Shown: piece after piece, positions 17,563-26,167 of the stretch | Numbering within the stretch: the first letter of the stretch is position 1 | Layout: every line of letters begins with the position of its first letter | Origin: Massiliimalia massiliensis | GTDB taxonomy: Bacteria; Bacillota; Clostridia; Oscillospirales; Ruminococcaceae | Direction of reading: 5' to 3' | Assembly (NCBI RefSeq): GCF_900155615.1 | Contig: NZ_FUHT01000002.1 | Coordinates: forward strand, 372,001-436,000 | Length of the DNA: 64,000 nt | Notes under the pieces: model-generated | Told to the model about the DNA's origin: nothing | Databases searched by the model: none | Seen by the model: only the letters and a program-made list of their open reading frames with translations | Program-made: the position numbers and the translations under genes

Positions 17563-18975
17563 ATGGCAAGACACAGCTTCATACAGATGTCGAAGCTGCC
17601 GAATGTCAAAGGACGGATTTCCTATATCACAAGTCCCGCAAGGCAGGAAAATCTGTACGCCACCTACCGCACCACAGATAATGCCTTTTGGAGCAACCTC
17701 GCAAGGGAAAGCCAGCAGGAGTTTAGGCGAAGCGGCGCAGATGGAAGATGTATCGACGCAAGGGAACTGATTATCGCCCTGCCCGAAGTCTACACGCAGT
17801 ATGAGCCACAGCAGGTGCTTGAAGATTTTACAGAGGAATTTCACAGGCGGTACGGTGTGGAATGTGTGTCGGCTCTGCACCACAACAAACGCAAGACCAA
17901 TTATCACATTCATCTGATTTTCAGCGAACGGACGCTTTTGCCCGAACCCGAAGTCAAGATTGCCACCCGAAGCGTGTTCTTTGATGAAACGGGCAAGCGG
18001 GTACGCACCAAGAAAGAGATTATCGACGAGAATGGGCAGATACGGAAAGGCTGTACTATCATCAAGAAAGGTGAAATCTATGAGAGCCACCTTTTTACCT
18101 TGAAAGATGATAAATTCAAAAGTGAGCCTTTTCTTCGGGAGGTCAAGGTTGTTTACACCAACCTTATCAACCGTCATATTTCCGACCCCGAACAGCATTT
18201 AAAGGTATTTGATAAAAACAGCGTGTATCTGCCGACAAAGAAAATCGACAAGCACAATCCGAGAGAGGAAGAAATCAAAGCCGACAATGCGGCAAGGCAG
18301 GAATGAAACAGGACGGCGGATATGGCGTTATTATCGGGAATATCCGAAGCAAGGATTTTGGAGGTCAAGCAGACTGAGATACACGAAAAGGCAAGTCAAA
18401 CTATCCACAAAAGCGGCTGGCTGCCCAATCTGTTCCGCAGTATCGTGAATAAGGCAAAAGACTTCCTGCAAAGCCTTATCCGTGAACATGGTATGCCGTC
18501 GAAGCCCACGCTGGATATTGATATGGCAGAGTTTGGCACTATGCGAAATCTGATGATACGGGTGCAGGACGAAGCAAGAGGGATTAGAAACTTGCAGGAT
18601 AATGTTTTGCCCAAACTGAAAACACAGCTTTCAGAGACAACGGGGATTTTCAAGGGCAAGGAGCGAAAAGCACTTACCGAGCAGATACAGCAGACCGAAA
18701 AGGAAATCTCCGAAAGGCTTGACAAGCTGCCCGATATTCTAAAAGAGGACGGCTATCCCGATGTGCAGGCGTTTATGGCAACCTACCGAGAAGTGGAGGC
18801 CGTTGTGGAACAGTACAACCGCAGTCTTGCCGAGTGGGAGCGACAGGTTAAGGAAAAGCGCAGACCGCAGAAACCGCCCGAAAAAGAGAGCGTCAGAAAC
18901 AGACTCAGGCATTTGCAGGAACAGGGTGGGCAACAGCCACGCAGAAAGAAATTCTTTGACAGAGACAGCCGATAG
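17563..18975 (+). pseudogene. MobA/MobL-type relaxase interrupted by TGA
   Basis: The frame opens with the family start MARHSFIQMSKLPNVKGR. It carries the His-rich metal-binding motif HHNKRKTNYHIHLIF near residue 110 and ends in a long charged coiled-coil C-terminus. A TGA at 18304-18306 splits it, and the same frame continues without shift (NRTADMALLSG). A TGG Trp codon in the ancestor is the simplest explanation. The first part (247 residues) keeps the catalytic His cluster but lacks the C-terminal half. Relaxases nick oriT to start mobilization in trans. It is either a pseudogene or makes a shortened enzyme. Confidence 0.75.
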
Positions 18976-19029
18976 GCAAGAAAACTGCCGCTATGGTTTT
19001 ACCCATACACGGCGGCATACATAGATTGG

Positions 19030-19203
19030 TTAGCGTCCCTGCTTTTGAATGACGGTTATCTGCAAATCCTTTGCATTGATGAGTGTTTCCTGTTTGCACT
19101 TCGGACAGTAGAGAGGATAGTTTTTTATCTCAGTATCTTCTCGCAGCCTGTCACGGGTTTTGTTGCCGCAAACGAGACATAGTATCCATTCTGTTTTTAT
19201 CAT
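19030..19203 (-). CDS. Cysteine-rich KTR zinc-ribbon protein
   Basis: A ~57-residue protein with two CxxC pairs (CLVCGNKTR and CPKCKQE), the hallmark of cysteine-rich KTR proteins carried by many Firmicutes conjugative and mobilizable transposons. It probably binds zinc. The start at 19203 (MIKTEW) fits the family better than the 19215 reading. Function unknown; its presence marks mobile DNA. Confidence 0.75.
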   Translation of the reverse strand: MIKTEWILCLVCGNKTRDRLREDTEIKNYPLYCPKCKQETLINAKDLQITVIQKQGR

Positions 19204-19269
19204 CGTACACCTCATCTATTGAGCAAAAGCGGCGGTAACTTTTTATAGTGACTACCACTTTTCAATCAG

Positions 19270-21270
19270 TTACTTTTTATTTTTAGCATTCATTACATAT
19301 TGACAGATTGCTGAAGCACAATTTTCTATTCCGACAGAGCTATCTATTAGCAAATCATAATTGTGCCGCTCTCCCCAAGATTGTCCCGAAATGTTCTTGT
19401 AATATGCCGCTTTTGCTTCATCGGAACGGCGAATGTTCTTTCTTGCTTCTTCTAAACTGTCTCCATATACTTGCATAACACGCTGCACACGGTATTCTGC
19501 CGGGGCATAAACAAAGACTTTAACGACATTCTGGTAATTTCGTAACACATAGTCGGCAGCTCTGCCTACAATTACACAGCTTCCCGCATCGGCAATTTTA
19601 CGAATCACCTTATCTTGGGCAATAATTGCCTGTTGTATCACTTCGGTACTCAAATAAAGGTTGTGCAGCATAGCAGGAGAATTTGCGTTGATGTCCGAAA
19701 TAAATTCTTTATCAAGACCGCTTTCCTGCGCCGCAAGAGCTGTCATCTCTTTATAGTAGAACGGAATACCTAATTGTTCCGCAACCAGCTTGCCAATTTG
19801 TTTGCCAGATGAACCATGTTCTCTGCCAATAGTTATGATAACATCCTGTTTTGAAGGCTTCAAAACTGCTTCATCCTGCATTTTTGTTTGTTCTATTTTC
19901 ATAGAACGCATAAATGTAGCCGTCAACGCCGCCGCCACAATCATAGCAATAAAATCCGCAATTGGTGCGGCAAACAAAATGCCCTCAACACCAAATGATT
20001 TTGGCAAAATCAGAATTAGCGGGATAAAGCAAACAATATCTCTTATCATGGAAGAAATGACTGCCTGTGCAGGTTTTCCGACCGCCTGAAAGAAAATAGA
20101 GGTCATTTTAATAATACAAGTGAAAGTAATGAGCGAAAGGAATATACGGAAGGTTTTTTCGGCAAAAATCCAGTAATCTTCAGAATTTGGTATGTTAGTA
20201 GGCGTTCCGAAAATACCGACAACTGCCTGTGGAGCTAACTCAAACAGCAATGTTGAAGCAATACCAATCACGACCGTACAGAAAAGAATAGATTTATAGA
20301 GTTTCTTTACTCTCCCGTAATTTCTTGCACCCATATTATAGCCAATAATCGGCTGGCGGCCGAGAACAATTCCGACAACCAAGTTAATGACTACAGTAAA
20401 AACCTTGCTTTCAATACCAATAATAGCAATCGGTATATCCACGCCGTAGTGCGACATTGCACCGTACTTTGCAAGCATAATGTTGCAGACCAGCGAAATA
20501 ATCACAATTGTCATCTGTGTGATAAACGAAGATGTACCGAGTTTCAGTGCCCCTGCAAACGCTTTAAAATCGGGGATAAAACTTTTCTTTGTGAGTTTGA
20601 AAGTCTTGGTGCGAAAAAGATAAAGAAAACTAATCACAAAGGAAGCAGCCTGTCCTATCACTGTAGCGAGAGCAGCACCTTTCATACCCCAACGCAGACC
20701 AAAAATAAATATGGGGTCTAAAATGATGTTGATGATTGCACCAATCAGCATAGAAGCCATAGACCAAGAAGGGCTTCCGTCAGCACGAATAACTGCGTTC
20801 ATCATATTAGAAAGCATATATACAGGGAAAAAAGCTAAAATAATGTTGAAATACTCAATTGCCATTCCGATACTGTTTTCTGAAGCACCAAAAAGCGTCA
20901 AAAGTTGTGTCTTTAGCGGAAAAAATATCGCTATCAGCACAACGCTTGCAAACAGCGTAATGATAATTCCTGTTCCAATTGCCTTATGTGCAGATTGTGT
21001 ATCCTTTTTCCCTTGACAGATATTCAGGTAATCGGCACAACCGTCACCGAAGCACCAAGCAAAGGCTTGGGCAATGATAAAGATTGGAAAGACAACGCCT
21101 GTTGCCGCATTGCCGAGGGCACTCAATTCACTGTTGCCGATAAAAATTTGGTCAACAATATTATAGAGTGCACTGACGAGCAGAGAAAGTACGCAGGGAA
21201 TAGAAAACCCAAGCATAAGTCTCCCAATTTTTTCCGTTCCTAAAAATTGACTGTTTTCTGACTGATTCAT
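19270..21270 (-). CDS. MATE-family transporter fused to a cytidylate-kinase-like domain
   Basis: A ~666-residue fusion. Residues 1-~460 form a MATE (MepA-like) drug/Na+ antiporter with about 12 hydrophobic helices; IGRLMLGFSIPCVLSLLVSALYN is cut here to its start, IGRLMLGFSIP. From ~473 a soluble kinase-like domain begins (VIITIGREHGSSGK), with the P-loop GREHGSSGK and VIVGRAADYVL as in cytidylate-kinase-like proteins. The ATG at 21270 has AAGGAGG upstream, so the 21375 reading is rejected. The leader carries a promoter and a terminator hairpin, which suggests induction by attenuation, as in many resistance genes. Both halves look intact. It may export a drug or metabolite, with the kinase domain sensing or modifying a nucleotide; that coupling is inference. 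Confidence 0.85.
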   Translation of the reverse strand: MNQSENSQFLGTEKIGRLMLGFSIPCVLSLLVSALYNIVDQIFIGNSELSALGNAATGVVFPIFIIAQAFAWCFGDGCADYLNICQGKKDTQSAHKAIGTGIIITLFASVVLIAIFFPLKTQLLTLFGASENSIGMAIEYFNIILAFFPVYMLSNMMNAVIRADGSPSWSMASMLIGAIINIILDPIFIFGLRWGMKGAALATVIGQAASFVISFLYLFRTKTFKLTKKSFIPDFKAFAGALKLGTSSFITQMTIVIISLVCNIMLAKYGAMSHYGVDIPIAIIGIESKVFTVVINLVVGIVLGRQPIIGYNMGARNYGRVKKLYKSILFCTVVIGIASTLLFELAPQAVVGIFGTPTNIPNSEDYWIFAEKTFRIFLSLITFTCIIKMTSIFFQAVGKPAQAVISSMIRDIVCFIPLILILPKSFGVEGILFAAPIADFIAMIVAAALTATFMRSMKIEQTKMQDEAVLKPSKQDVIITIGREHGSSGKQIGKLVAEQLGIPFYYKEMTALAAQESGLDKEFISDINANSPAMLHNLYLSTEVIQQAIIAQDKVIRKIADAGSCVIVGRAADYVLRNYQNVVKVFVYAPAEYRVQRVMQVYGDSLEEARKNIRRSDEAKAAYYKNISGQSWGERHNYDLLIDSSVGIENCASAICQYVMNAKNKK

Positions 21271-21346
21271 AAAAACCTCCTTAAGAATATTGATTTTTTT
21301 GGAGTCTTTATCAGAGAGAAAGCTGCCTGAAAACTGCGAAGAACAT

Positions 21347-21389
21347 AAAAAAATAAGTGCGTAGAATCGTCGCAATTCTACGCACTTAT
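21347..21389 (-). terminator. Attenuator hairpin upstream of the MATE fusion
   Basis: A perfect 15-bp stem (ATAAGTGCGTAGAAT at 21353-21367 and its complement at 21375-21389, 7-nt loop) is followed on the minus strand by seven U residues. It lies between the promoter and the start codon, about 75 nt before the latter, so it would end transcription unless antagonised. Confidence 0.85.
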
Positions 21390-21406
21390 AGCTGTTCGAC
21401 TTATGT

Positions 21407-21435
21407 AGTTTACACTAAACCTTCGTTTTTGTCAA
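21407..21435 (-). promoter_or_regulatory. Promoter of the MATE fusion gene
   Basis: TTGACA (complement of 21430-21435) and TAAACT (complement of 21407-21412) are 17 bp apart, directly after the stop codon of the upstream tnpV gene. Confidence 0.75.
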
Positions 21436-21439
21436 GAAG

Positions 21440-21829
21440 TCAATCATCAAATGCAGGATATAGAATTTCATCATTTACGATTTCCATCGCCCTGCTCCGA
21501 ATGTTATTCATTGCCCCAATCCACGCCATTTGGTCGGTCGCTTTAAGTTGTTCAGTCACGCCCTCGCATTCTGCCATCTGCCTTGCCAGCCGAGAAAACA
21601 AATCTTCTGCCTGCTCGTCAATATCGGCAAGATAACTGTTCAGCTTGCAAGAAGTCAGTAAATTGGCGTAAAAGACACGCTTATGATATTTGATATAACG
21701 CAGGTGGCGTTGCCCCCATATGCCGATAGATCTTTCTTTTTCGGCAGGTAAGGTAAGACAGGGAATATAATAATCGTCCTGCAATTCATACCATAGCTCA
21801 TTATTCTTATCGTAAATATACTTGTCCAT
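21440..21829 (-). CDS. tnpV: TnpV-like transposon protein
   Basis: A 129-residue protein matching the TnpV family of Tn4451-like mobilizable transposons (LWYELQDDYYIPCL near the start, IGIWGQRHLRYIKYHKR in the middle, Glu/Leu-rich C-terminus). Its role in those elements is unknown. TGGAGGAT precedes the ATG. Together with mobL, the KTR protein and the transporter it marks 17.3-21.9 kb as the remains of a mobilizable transposon; I see no resolvase for it in the window. Confidence 0.75.
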   Translation of the reverse strand: MDKYIYDKNNELWYELQDDYYIPCLTLPAEKERSIGIWGQRHLRYIKYHKRVFYANLLTSCKLNSYLADIDEQAEDLFSRLARQMAECEGVTEQLKATDQMAWIGAMNNIRSRAMEIVNDEILYPAFDD

Positions 21830-21899
21830 TTTAAAATCCTCCAGTATAATATATTCTCACATACGTCACAGTTCTCCGATTGCCACATTTTGTTATATC

Positions 21900-22287
21900 T
21901 TGTTATCAGATTTTCTTACCCTTGCTTTTTCCCTTATAAGGGAGCAGAGAAAGGGTAAAACAGTATGAAATCATATAAAGGGATATGGCGAACATATTGC
22001 GATAAATCCTTTCTTTTCAAGGCGTTTGGAGGATTTTATTAAAGCCCTGTGAGCTTCAATAACCACTTATAAAATTGTGGTTTTCAAATTCTTATTTTAT
22101 TTATTATAAATTATATATTATTTAATGTTTAGCAACTATTGTAACATTTTTTAATTATGTTAGTTTTTTTAAATGTTTAATTGCATTTTTAAATGAAATA
22201 ATAGAAAAAATTTGAAAGTTTAAAATAATATATACAAACTTATAAATTCGCTCTATTTCTGACTATTTAAACAAAAATTCGACAAAA
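21900..22287. other. AT-rich region without a recognisable gene
   Basis: Very AT-rich stretch between tnpV and the dinB fragment. A short inverted repeat (TCCCTTATAAGGGA near 21930) is visible. I see no open frame with a ribosome binding site. Confidence 0.5.
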
Positions 22288-22386
22288 TCAGACCACCATG
22301 AATCTTCCGTGGTATTTAAGGTGATAAAGGCTTTCCACAGAAGCATAGAAGTTATTCATATCGCTGTGCAGTATCACCCAGTCCAT
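22288..22386 (-). pseudogene. 5' fragment of a second dinB-like polymerase gene
   Basis: The minus strand from 22386 reads MDWVILHSDMNNFYASVESL and continues to a TGA at 22288. It is almost identical, at both DNA and protein level, to the first ~28 codons of the dinB-type gene at 35380-36552, including part of the upstream leader. After about codon 30 it degenerates. This is a remnant of another element with the same polymerase gene, or one end of a rearrangement that placed 13-14 kb between the two copies. Confidence 0.8.
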
Positions 22387-22566
22387 AACAAAACCCTCCA
22401 TAGCCCTTTTTAGATATATAACGTTTTTTGTGTTTCTATATAACCACCGTCAGTTGATGGTAGTTTAACTGTAAACAGATTTCCTCAAATAAAATTTTTA
22501 TCTGTAAAAACTGACATTATAGACTACATCCTATAAATAGGGGGAAATATCAGCTAAAAATCAGAC

Positions 22567-22596
22567 TTGAAATTTTCAGGCTATACGTGATATAAT
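22567..22596 (+). promoter_or_regulatory. Promoter upstream of the frameshifted membrane gene
   Basis: TTGAAA (22567-22572) and TATAAT (22591-22596), 18-bp spacer, on the plus strand ahead of an attenuator-like hairpin and the membrane gene. Confidence 0.65.
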
Positions 22597-22625
22597 ACGA
22601 ATAATTAAAAAAGCGCGTATAATTG

Positions 22626-22664
22626 ATCAGCGTGAAATCTTAACGATTTCACGCTGATTTTTTT
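22626..22664 (+). terminator. Attenuator hairpin in a leader
   Basis: A perfect 14-bp stem (ATCAGCGTGAAATC at 22626-22639, complement at 22645-22658, 5-nt loop) with a run of seven T residues ends about 22 nt before the start codon. AAAGGAG lies in between. Same promoter-terminator-gene design as ssb and the MATE fusion. Confidence 0.8.
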
Positions 22665-22686
22665 GAGTGCGAAAGGAGATTAAAAA

Positions 22687-23164
22687 ATGGAATTCTATAT
22701 GAAATTACCACGCACCAAAAAGGAGTTTGGCTTATTTATGGCGATTATTTCGATTATCTCAGTCAACATCATCGCTCCTCTGATCACTTGCTTTGAAGCC
22801 GTCTTCCATCTGTATGTCTGGCAGGACGTTCTTACTGTCTTGCCTTTTATTTTGGTTAAGTGTCGTTGTTATTGTTCTGTTGGCGTACATACCCGCCGAG
22901 AAAATGACGGCAAAAATCATAGAAAAAGAGGACAGCTTCAATGCACATATTATTGTTAATATCCTGATGTCGATACTGCTGACGGTTATAGGTACATGGA
23001 TAGGCATGCGCTCGGTTACATGGGAGCCGACTCAAAGATTTTTCTATAAGTGGCCACGCAACTTTGCTATTCCCCTTTTTGTAGAGATGTGTATCGTCCA
23101 ACCAATAGCAGGATTTGTAATATATAGGCTCCACTTACAGAGGGATAGACAAAAAAATGACTGA
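22687..23164 (+). pseudogene. Small four-helix membrane protein, frameshifted (DUF2798-like)
   Basis: The first ~57 codons give a membrane protein start (MKLPRTKKEFGLF, then a hydrophobic helix). The coding potential then moves to the next frame near 22850, within a TTTTATTTT tract. There WLSVVVIVLLAYIPAEK continues the protein through two more helices to a stop at 23162-23164. One extra T explains the break. The restored ~155-residue protein resembles DUF2798-type proteins that accompany mobile resistance loci. The frame may be truly broken, slippage-prone, or a sequencing error. Confidence 0.65.
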
Positions 23165-23331
23165 TATTTTCCCGTACAGCATCTGCATATCATAACCTTC
23201 TGTAACAAAGCATAAAAGAAAGGAACCCCTACGTAAACTAAGAACATAGTTTTATCTGTTTTGCATGATCCATTTCACTTTAGTTCAGCAAAAAGGATTT
23301 TTAACAACCAGCGAAGCAAAGCGTTTATTTG

Positions 23332-23360
23332 TTGACAGTTTTAAAAAAAGGCGTTATTCT
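23332..23360 (+). promoter_or_regulatory. Promoter of the small ORF at 23387
   Basis: TTGACA (23332-23337) and TATTCT (23355-23360) with a 17-bp spacer, followed 20 nt later by AGGAGG. Confidence 0.6.
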
Positions 23361-23386
23361 AAATAGCAGAATAAAAAGGAGGTAGA

Positions 23387-23527
23387 ATGATGCGGGTTCG
23401 ATCCGATTGTTATTGTACTTTAGAAATATTTGCAATGTCTGATTTGCAAAAGCAGGGAAAGGCTATTTTGACCGATGAACAAAACGATACAATAGAAGCG
23501 TTGGCAGGAGAAAAATATTATCGATAG
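23387..23527 (+). CDS. Unrecognised 46-aa ORF with strong start signals
   Basis: A short gene with promoter, AGGAGG and tandem ATG codons. It encodes MMRVRSDCYCTLEIFAMSD and a charged remainder, ending at TAG (23525-23527). The same frame reads on for 47 more codons to 23671 and could have been the rest of a ~94-residue protein. No family recognised. It lies just upstream of the truncated GH32 gene and may be part of the same decayed locus. Confidence 0.4.
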   Translation: MMRVRSDCYCTLEIFAMSDLQKQGKAILTDEQNDTIEALAGEKYYR

Positions 23528-23657
23528 ATAAAAGTATCTCTTAGTAAATATCAGGAGTACACACTGAAATTGCAAAATTGCAAGGCCCCCTTGATATATT
23601 TGAGCGGCTGTGACGATATTTGGGATCGTGGTATCTGTTATTTGAATAATACAGTGA

Positions 23658-23978
<321 letters not shown>

Positions 23979-24004
23979 TTTTCAGCAAATTATTAACTAA
24001 ACAT

Positions 24005-24039
24005 AAATAAGCAGAAAGCAAACTGCTTCCTACTTATTT
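24005..24039. terminator. Terminator between the GH32 remnant and the oxidoreductase operon
   Basis: AAATAAG and AAGCA pair with TGCTT and CTTATTT, with small bulges. It is placed between two converging genes and could serve both strands. Confidence 0.55.
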
Positions 24040-24075
24040 AAAATATCCTGTCTTTGTATTAATTTGTATCAAACA

Positions 24076-25080
24076 TTACTCAATAGTAATCCGTTTTCCA
24101 GTCTGAAAAGATTCTATGGCAGCGTATGCTAGCTGTAAGGCCCGCAAGCCGCGCTCTGCTGGGATAGGGGGTCTTCCACCTGAACGAAACGCAGGAATTA
24201 ACCGATCTAAATGCCGATCCAAATTATGAGTAAAGCTATTGGCATCGTCGTCAAACATCGATGGTCTCCACGTCTCTGCTACTTGAGATCCGGCTTTCTG
24301 GTAAGTACACCGTTTTAAATTATCTTCAATTAATATACGTCCCTTCATACCATTCACATCAATCATCTGTGCGAATTCATAGCATTCAGAAGAATCAAAT
24401 GAACCCAAGAAAGTACCAACACCCTGATTTTTAAAATGCAAAGACAATGAAAATGTCGTATAGCTGTTTTTTCCTGCAATATCAGTCATGTCTGCTGATA
24501 ATGATTCAATTGGTCCACATAGATATTCTATTAAATCTAAGCCATGACACTGTGCTTCAATTTGTTCCATATAAGGATGAGTAATAGGGATCCCATCACT
24601 ACTCTGTGCAAACCTCCATTGTGCAAACACAATAGATCCTAACTGTCCAGAATCAATTATTTGCTTGGCTCTTTGTACAGGTTCGCTACAACTATGATTA
24701 AAATCTATTGCAAAAAACAAATCTCTTTTTCTGGCTTCTTCAATCATAATACGAGCTTCATCTAACGAATATGCCAAAGGTTTTTCAACAAAAAGAGGAA
24801 AACCCGCCTTAATTACTTTCATAGTTGGTTCAAATGTTCCTTGTCCCGGCATACAAATCGAAACCAAATCTGGCTTTTCCTGTTCTAACATCGTGTCAAT
24901 ATCTAAATAATAATTGACTTTAAATTGCTCTGCCCGGGCACGGGTACGTTCAAGTGTCCGCCCAACAATGCAGCAAAGTTCTGTGTCCTCCCTGTTTGAA
25001 AAAGCCCTAGCATGTTGATATCCCCAACCACCAGCACCGATTACTGCTACCCTTGTTTTCTTGCTTTTCATCATATCCAT
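24076..25080 (-). CDS. Gfo/Idh/MocA family oxidoreductase
   Basis: A 334-residue NAD(P)-dependent sugar or polyol dehydrogenase. The N-terminal Rossmann fold shows VAVIGAGGWGYQHA, and the family motif VEKPLAYSLDEA (EKP) is present near residue 97. The C-terminal part is the alpha/beta substrate domain, with HCHG-like QIEAQCHGLDLIEYL. The 25080 ATG is only 3 nt after the stop of the previous gene; ATGs at 25074 or 25071, with TAGGAG at better spacing, are likelier starts. It is the last gene of the sugar operon. Probable role: oxidation or epimerization of the imported sugar; the substrate cannot be told. Confidence 0.85.
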   Translation of the reverse strand: MDMMKSKKTRVAVIGAGGWGYQHARAFSNREDTELCCIVGRTLERTRARAEQFKVNYYLDIDTMLEQEKPDLVSICMPGQGTFEPTMKVIKAGFPLFVEKPLAYSLDEARIMIEEARKRDLFFAIDFNHSCSEPVQRAKQIIDSGQLGSIVFAQWRFAQSSDGIPITHPYMEQIEAQCHGLDLIEYLCGPIESLSADMTDIAGKNSYTTFSLSLHFKNQGVGTFLGSFDSSECYEFAQMIDVNGMKGRILIEDNLKRCTYQKAGSQVAETWRPSMFDDDANSFTHNLDRHLDRLIPAFRSGGRPPIPAERGLRALQLAYAAIESFQTGKRITIE

Positions 25081-25083
25081 CTC

Positions 25084-26148
25084 CTAAGACATCCATTTTT
25101 GTTTTAAAGTAAACTCCTGACTTTCCTTCTTGACTGCAAGCTCCATTAATAAAGCTAAATATTGATCCTGACAATACTGATTTACAGAATAAAAAGGTTT
25201 TCCCATATTTACAAAGTCATACATCCTGGTTAAAACCGTTGCAACCGCCACCTCTTCATCACTCAATCGTACCGTTCCCAAGGGATTACGATAAAACCAT
25301 TGTCCTGCCCCAGTTATTGCCTCGGTATGCGGGCAAGTCAAACTATTATCTAAGCCTTCATAGACCCTATGTAAATGAAACCGTAAAGGCGTATGGTAAT
25401 CTTGCAGAATACTTACCTGTTCATCTGCAATTTCTCCTTTTTCGCCGCGAATTAGCAAATGCGATGTGCGAATTTTGGAGAAATATTGTTCATCAGTAAA
25501 ATCAAAAACCGCCCATTTTTCGCCAAAATCCAATATTATGTGATCTTGAGTTTCCTGTATCCATTCTTCTTGATGAGGATAACCATTTCGTCCTGGTCCA
25601 CGAATAGAGGGAGAAATAAATCGTTTTCCCCAAATACCGCAATCTTCAAAATTTAAATGTAAATATCGTCGTATCAGGCTAATTGCATGATATCCATGTG
25701 CAACTGATATTTGAACCTGTCGCACATTTCCCAGCAAGCCAGATTCGATAATCGACAGTCGAGCCGCATGCATTGGCTGAAATTGATATTGTTCAGCAAT
25801 CTGTACGAATTTACTTTCAGTAATACGCCAAAATTCTTGAATCATCTCTTCTGAAGTTGCGGGGCACGTTTCTGTTAATATCGGAATTTGATTAGGTAAG
25901 GATTTTTGCATTATGTCCATAGTAGCCTGAATAGGAAGGCACAACACTATAAAATCTGGTATTTGATCTAAAGCTTCTTGTAAGTTTTCAAATACCGATA
26001 CATTCCATTTTTGGGATAAATATTCCCGTCGCAACGCCTGTGGCTCTACTACTGCACAAACTTCTAAATAATCCGGTAACTCCTGAGCGGCGCGCAGATA
26101 GAATTCTGCGCGCCAACCACCTCCAATAATTGCAAATTTGATAAAAAT
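25084..26148 (-). CDS. Gfo/Idh/MocA-like oxidoreductase with a problematic start
   Basis: The frame has an N-terminal nucleotide-binding loop (IKFAIIGGGWRAEFYL) upstream of the first in-frame ATG (26034), so the real start must lie near 26150. The only ATG there (26152) is in another frame, separated by a run of five T. In frame the first codon after an upstream TGA is ATT at 26148, four nt after AAAGGGG. Either a rare ATT start is used, or one T too many has shifted the gene. The remainder looks complete, though the EKP motif is replaced by TETCPAT, so catalysis may differ. It lies between the AKR-like gene and the second Gfo/Idh gene in one operon. Confidence 0.7.
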   Translation of the reverse strand: MFIKFAIIGGGWRAEFYLRAAQELPDYLEVCAVVEPQALRREYLSQKWNVSVFENLQEALDQIPDFIVLCLPIQATMDIMQKSLPNQIPILTETCPATSEEMIQEFWRITESKFVQIAEQYQFQPMHAARLSIIESGLLGNVRQVQISVAHGYHAISLIRRYLHLNFEDCGIWGKRFISPSIRGPGRNGYPHQEEWIQETQDHIILDFGEKWAVFDFTDEQYFSKIRTSHLLIRGEKGEIADEQVSILQDYHTPLRFHLHRVYEGLDNSLTCPHTEAITGAGQWFYRNPLGTVRLSDEEVAVATVLTRMYDFVNMGKPFYSVNQYCQDQYLALLMELAVKKESQEFTLKQKWMS

Positions 26149-26167
26149 TCATCCCCTTTATAATCCG

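Noticed and set aside
17254-18198. 314-codon minus-strand frame
   Set aside because: Antisense to the mobL relaxase and its leader, without start signals.
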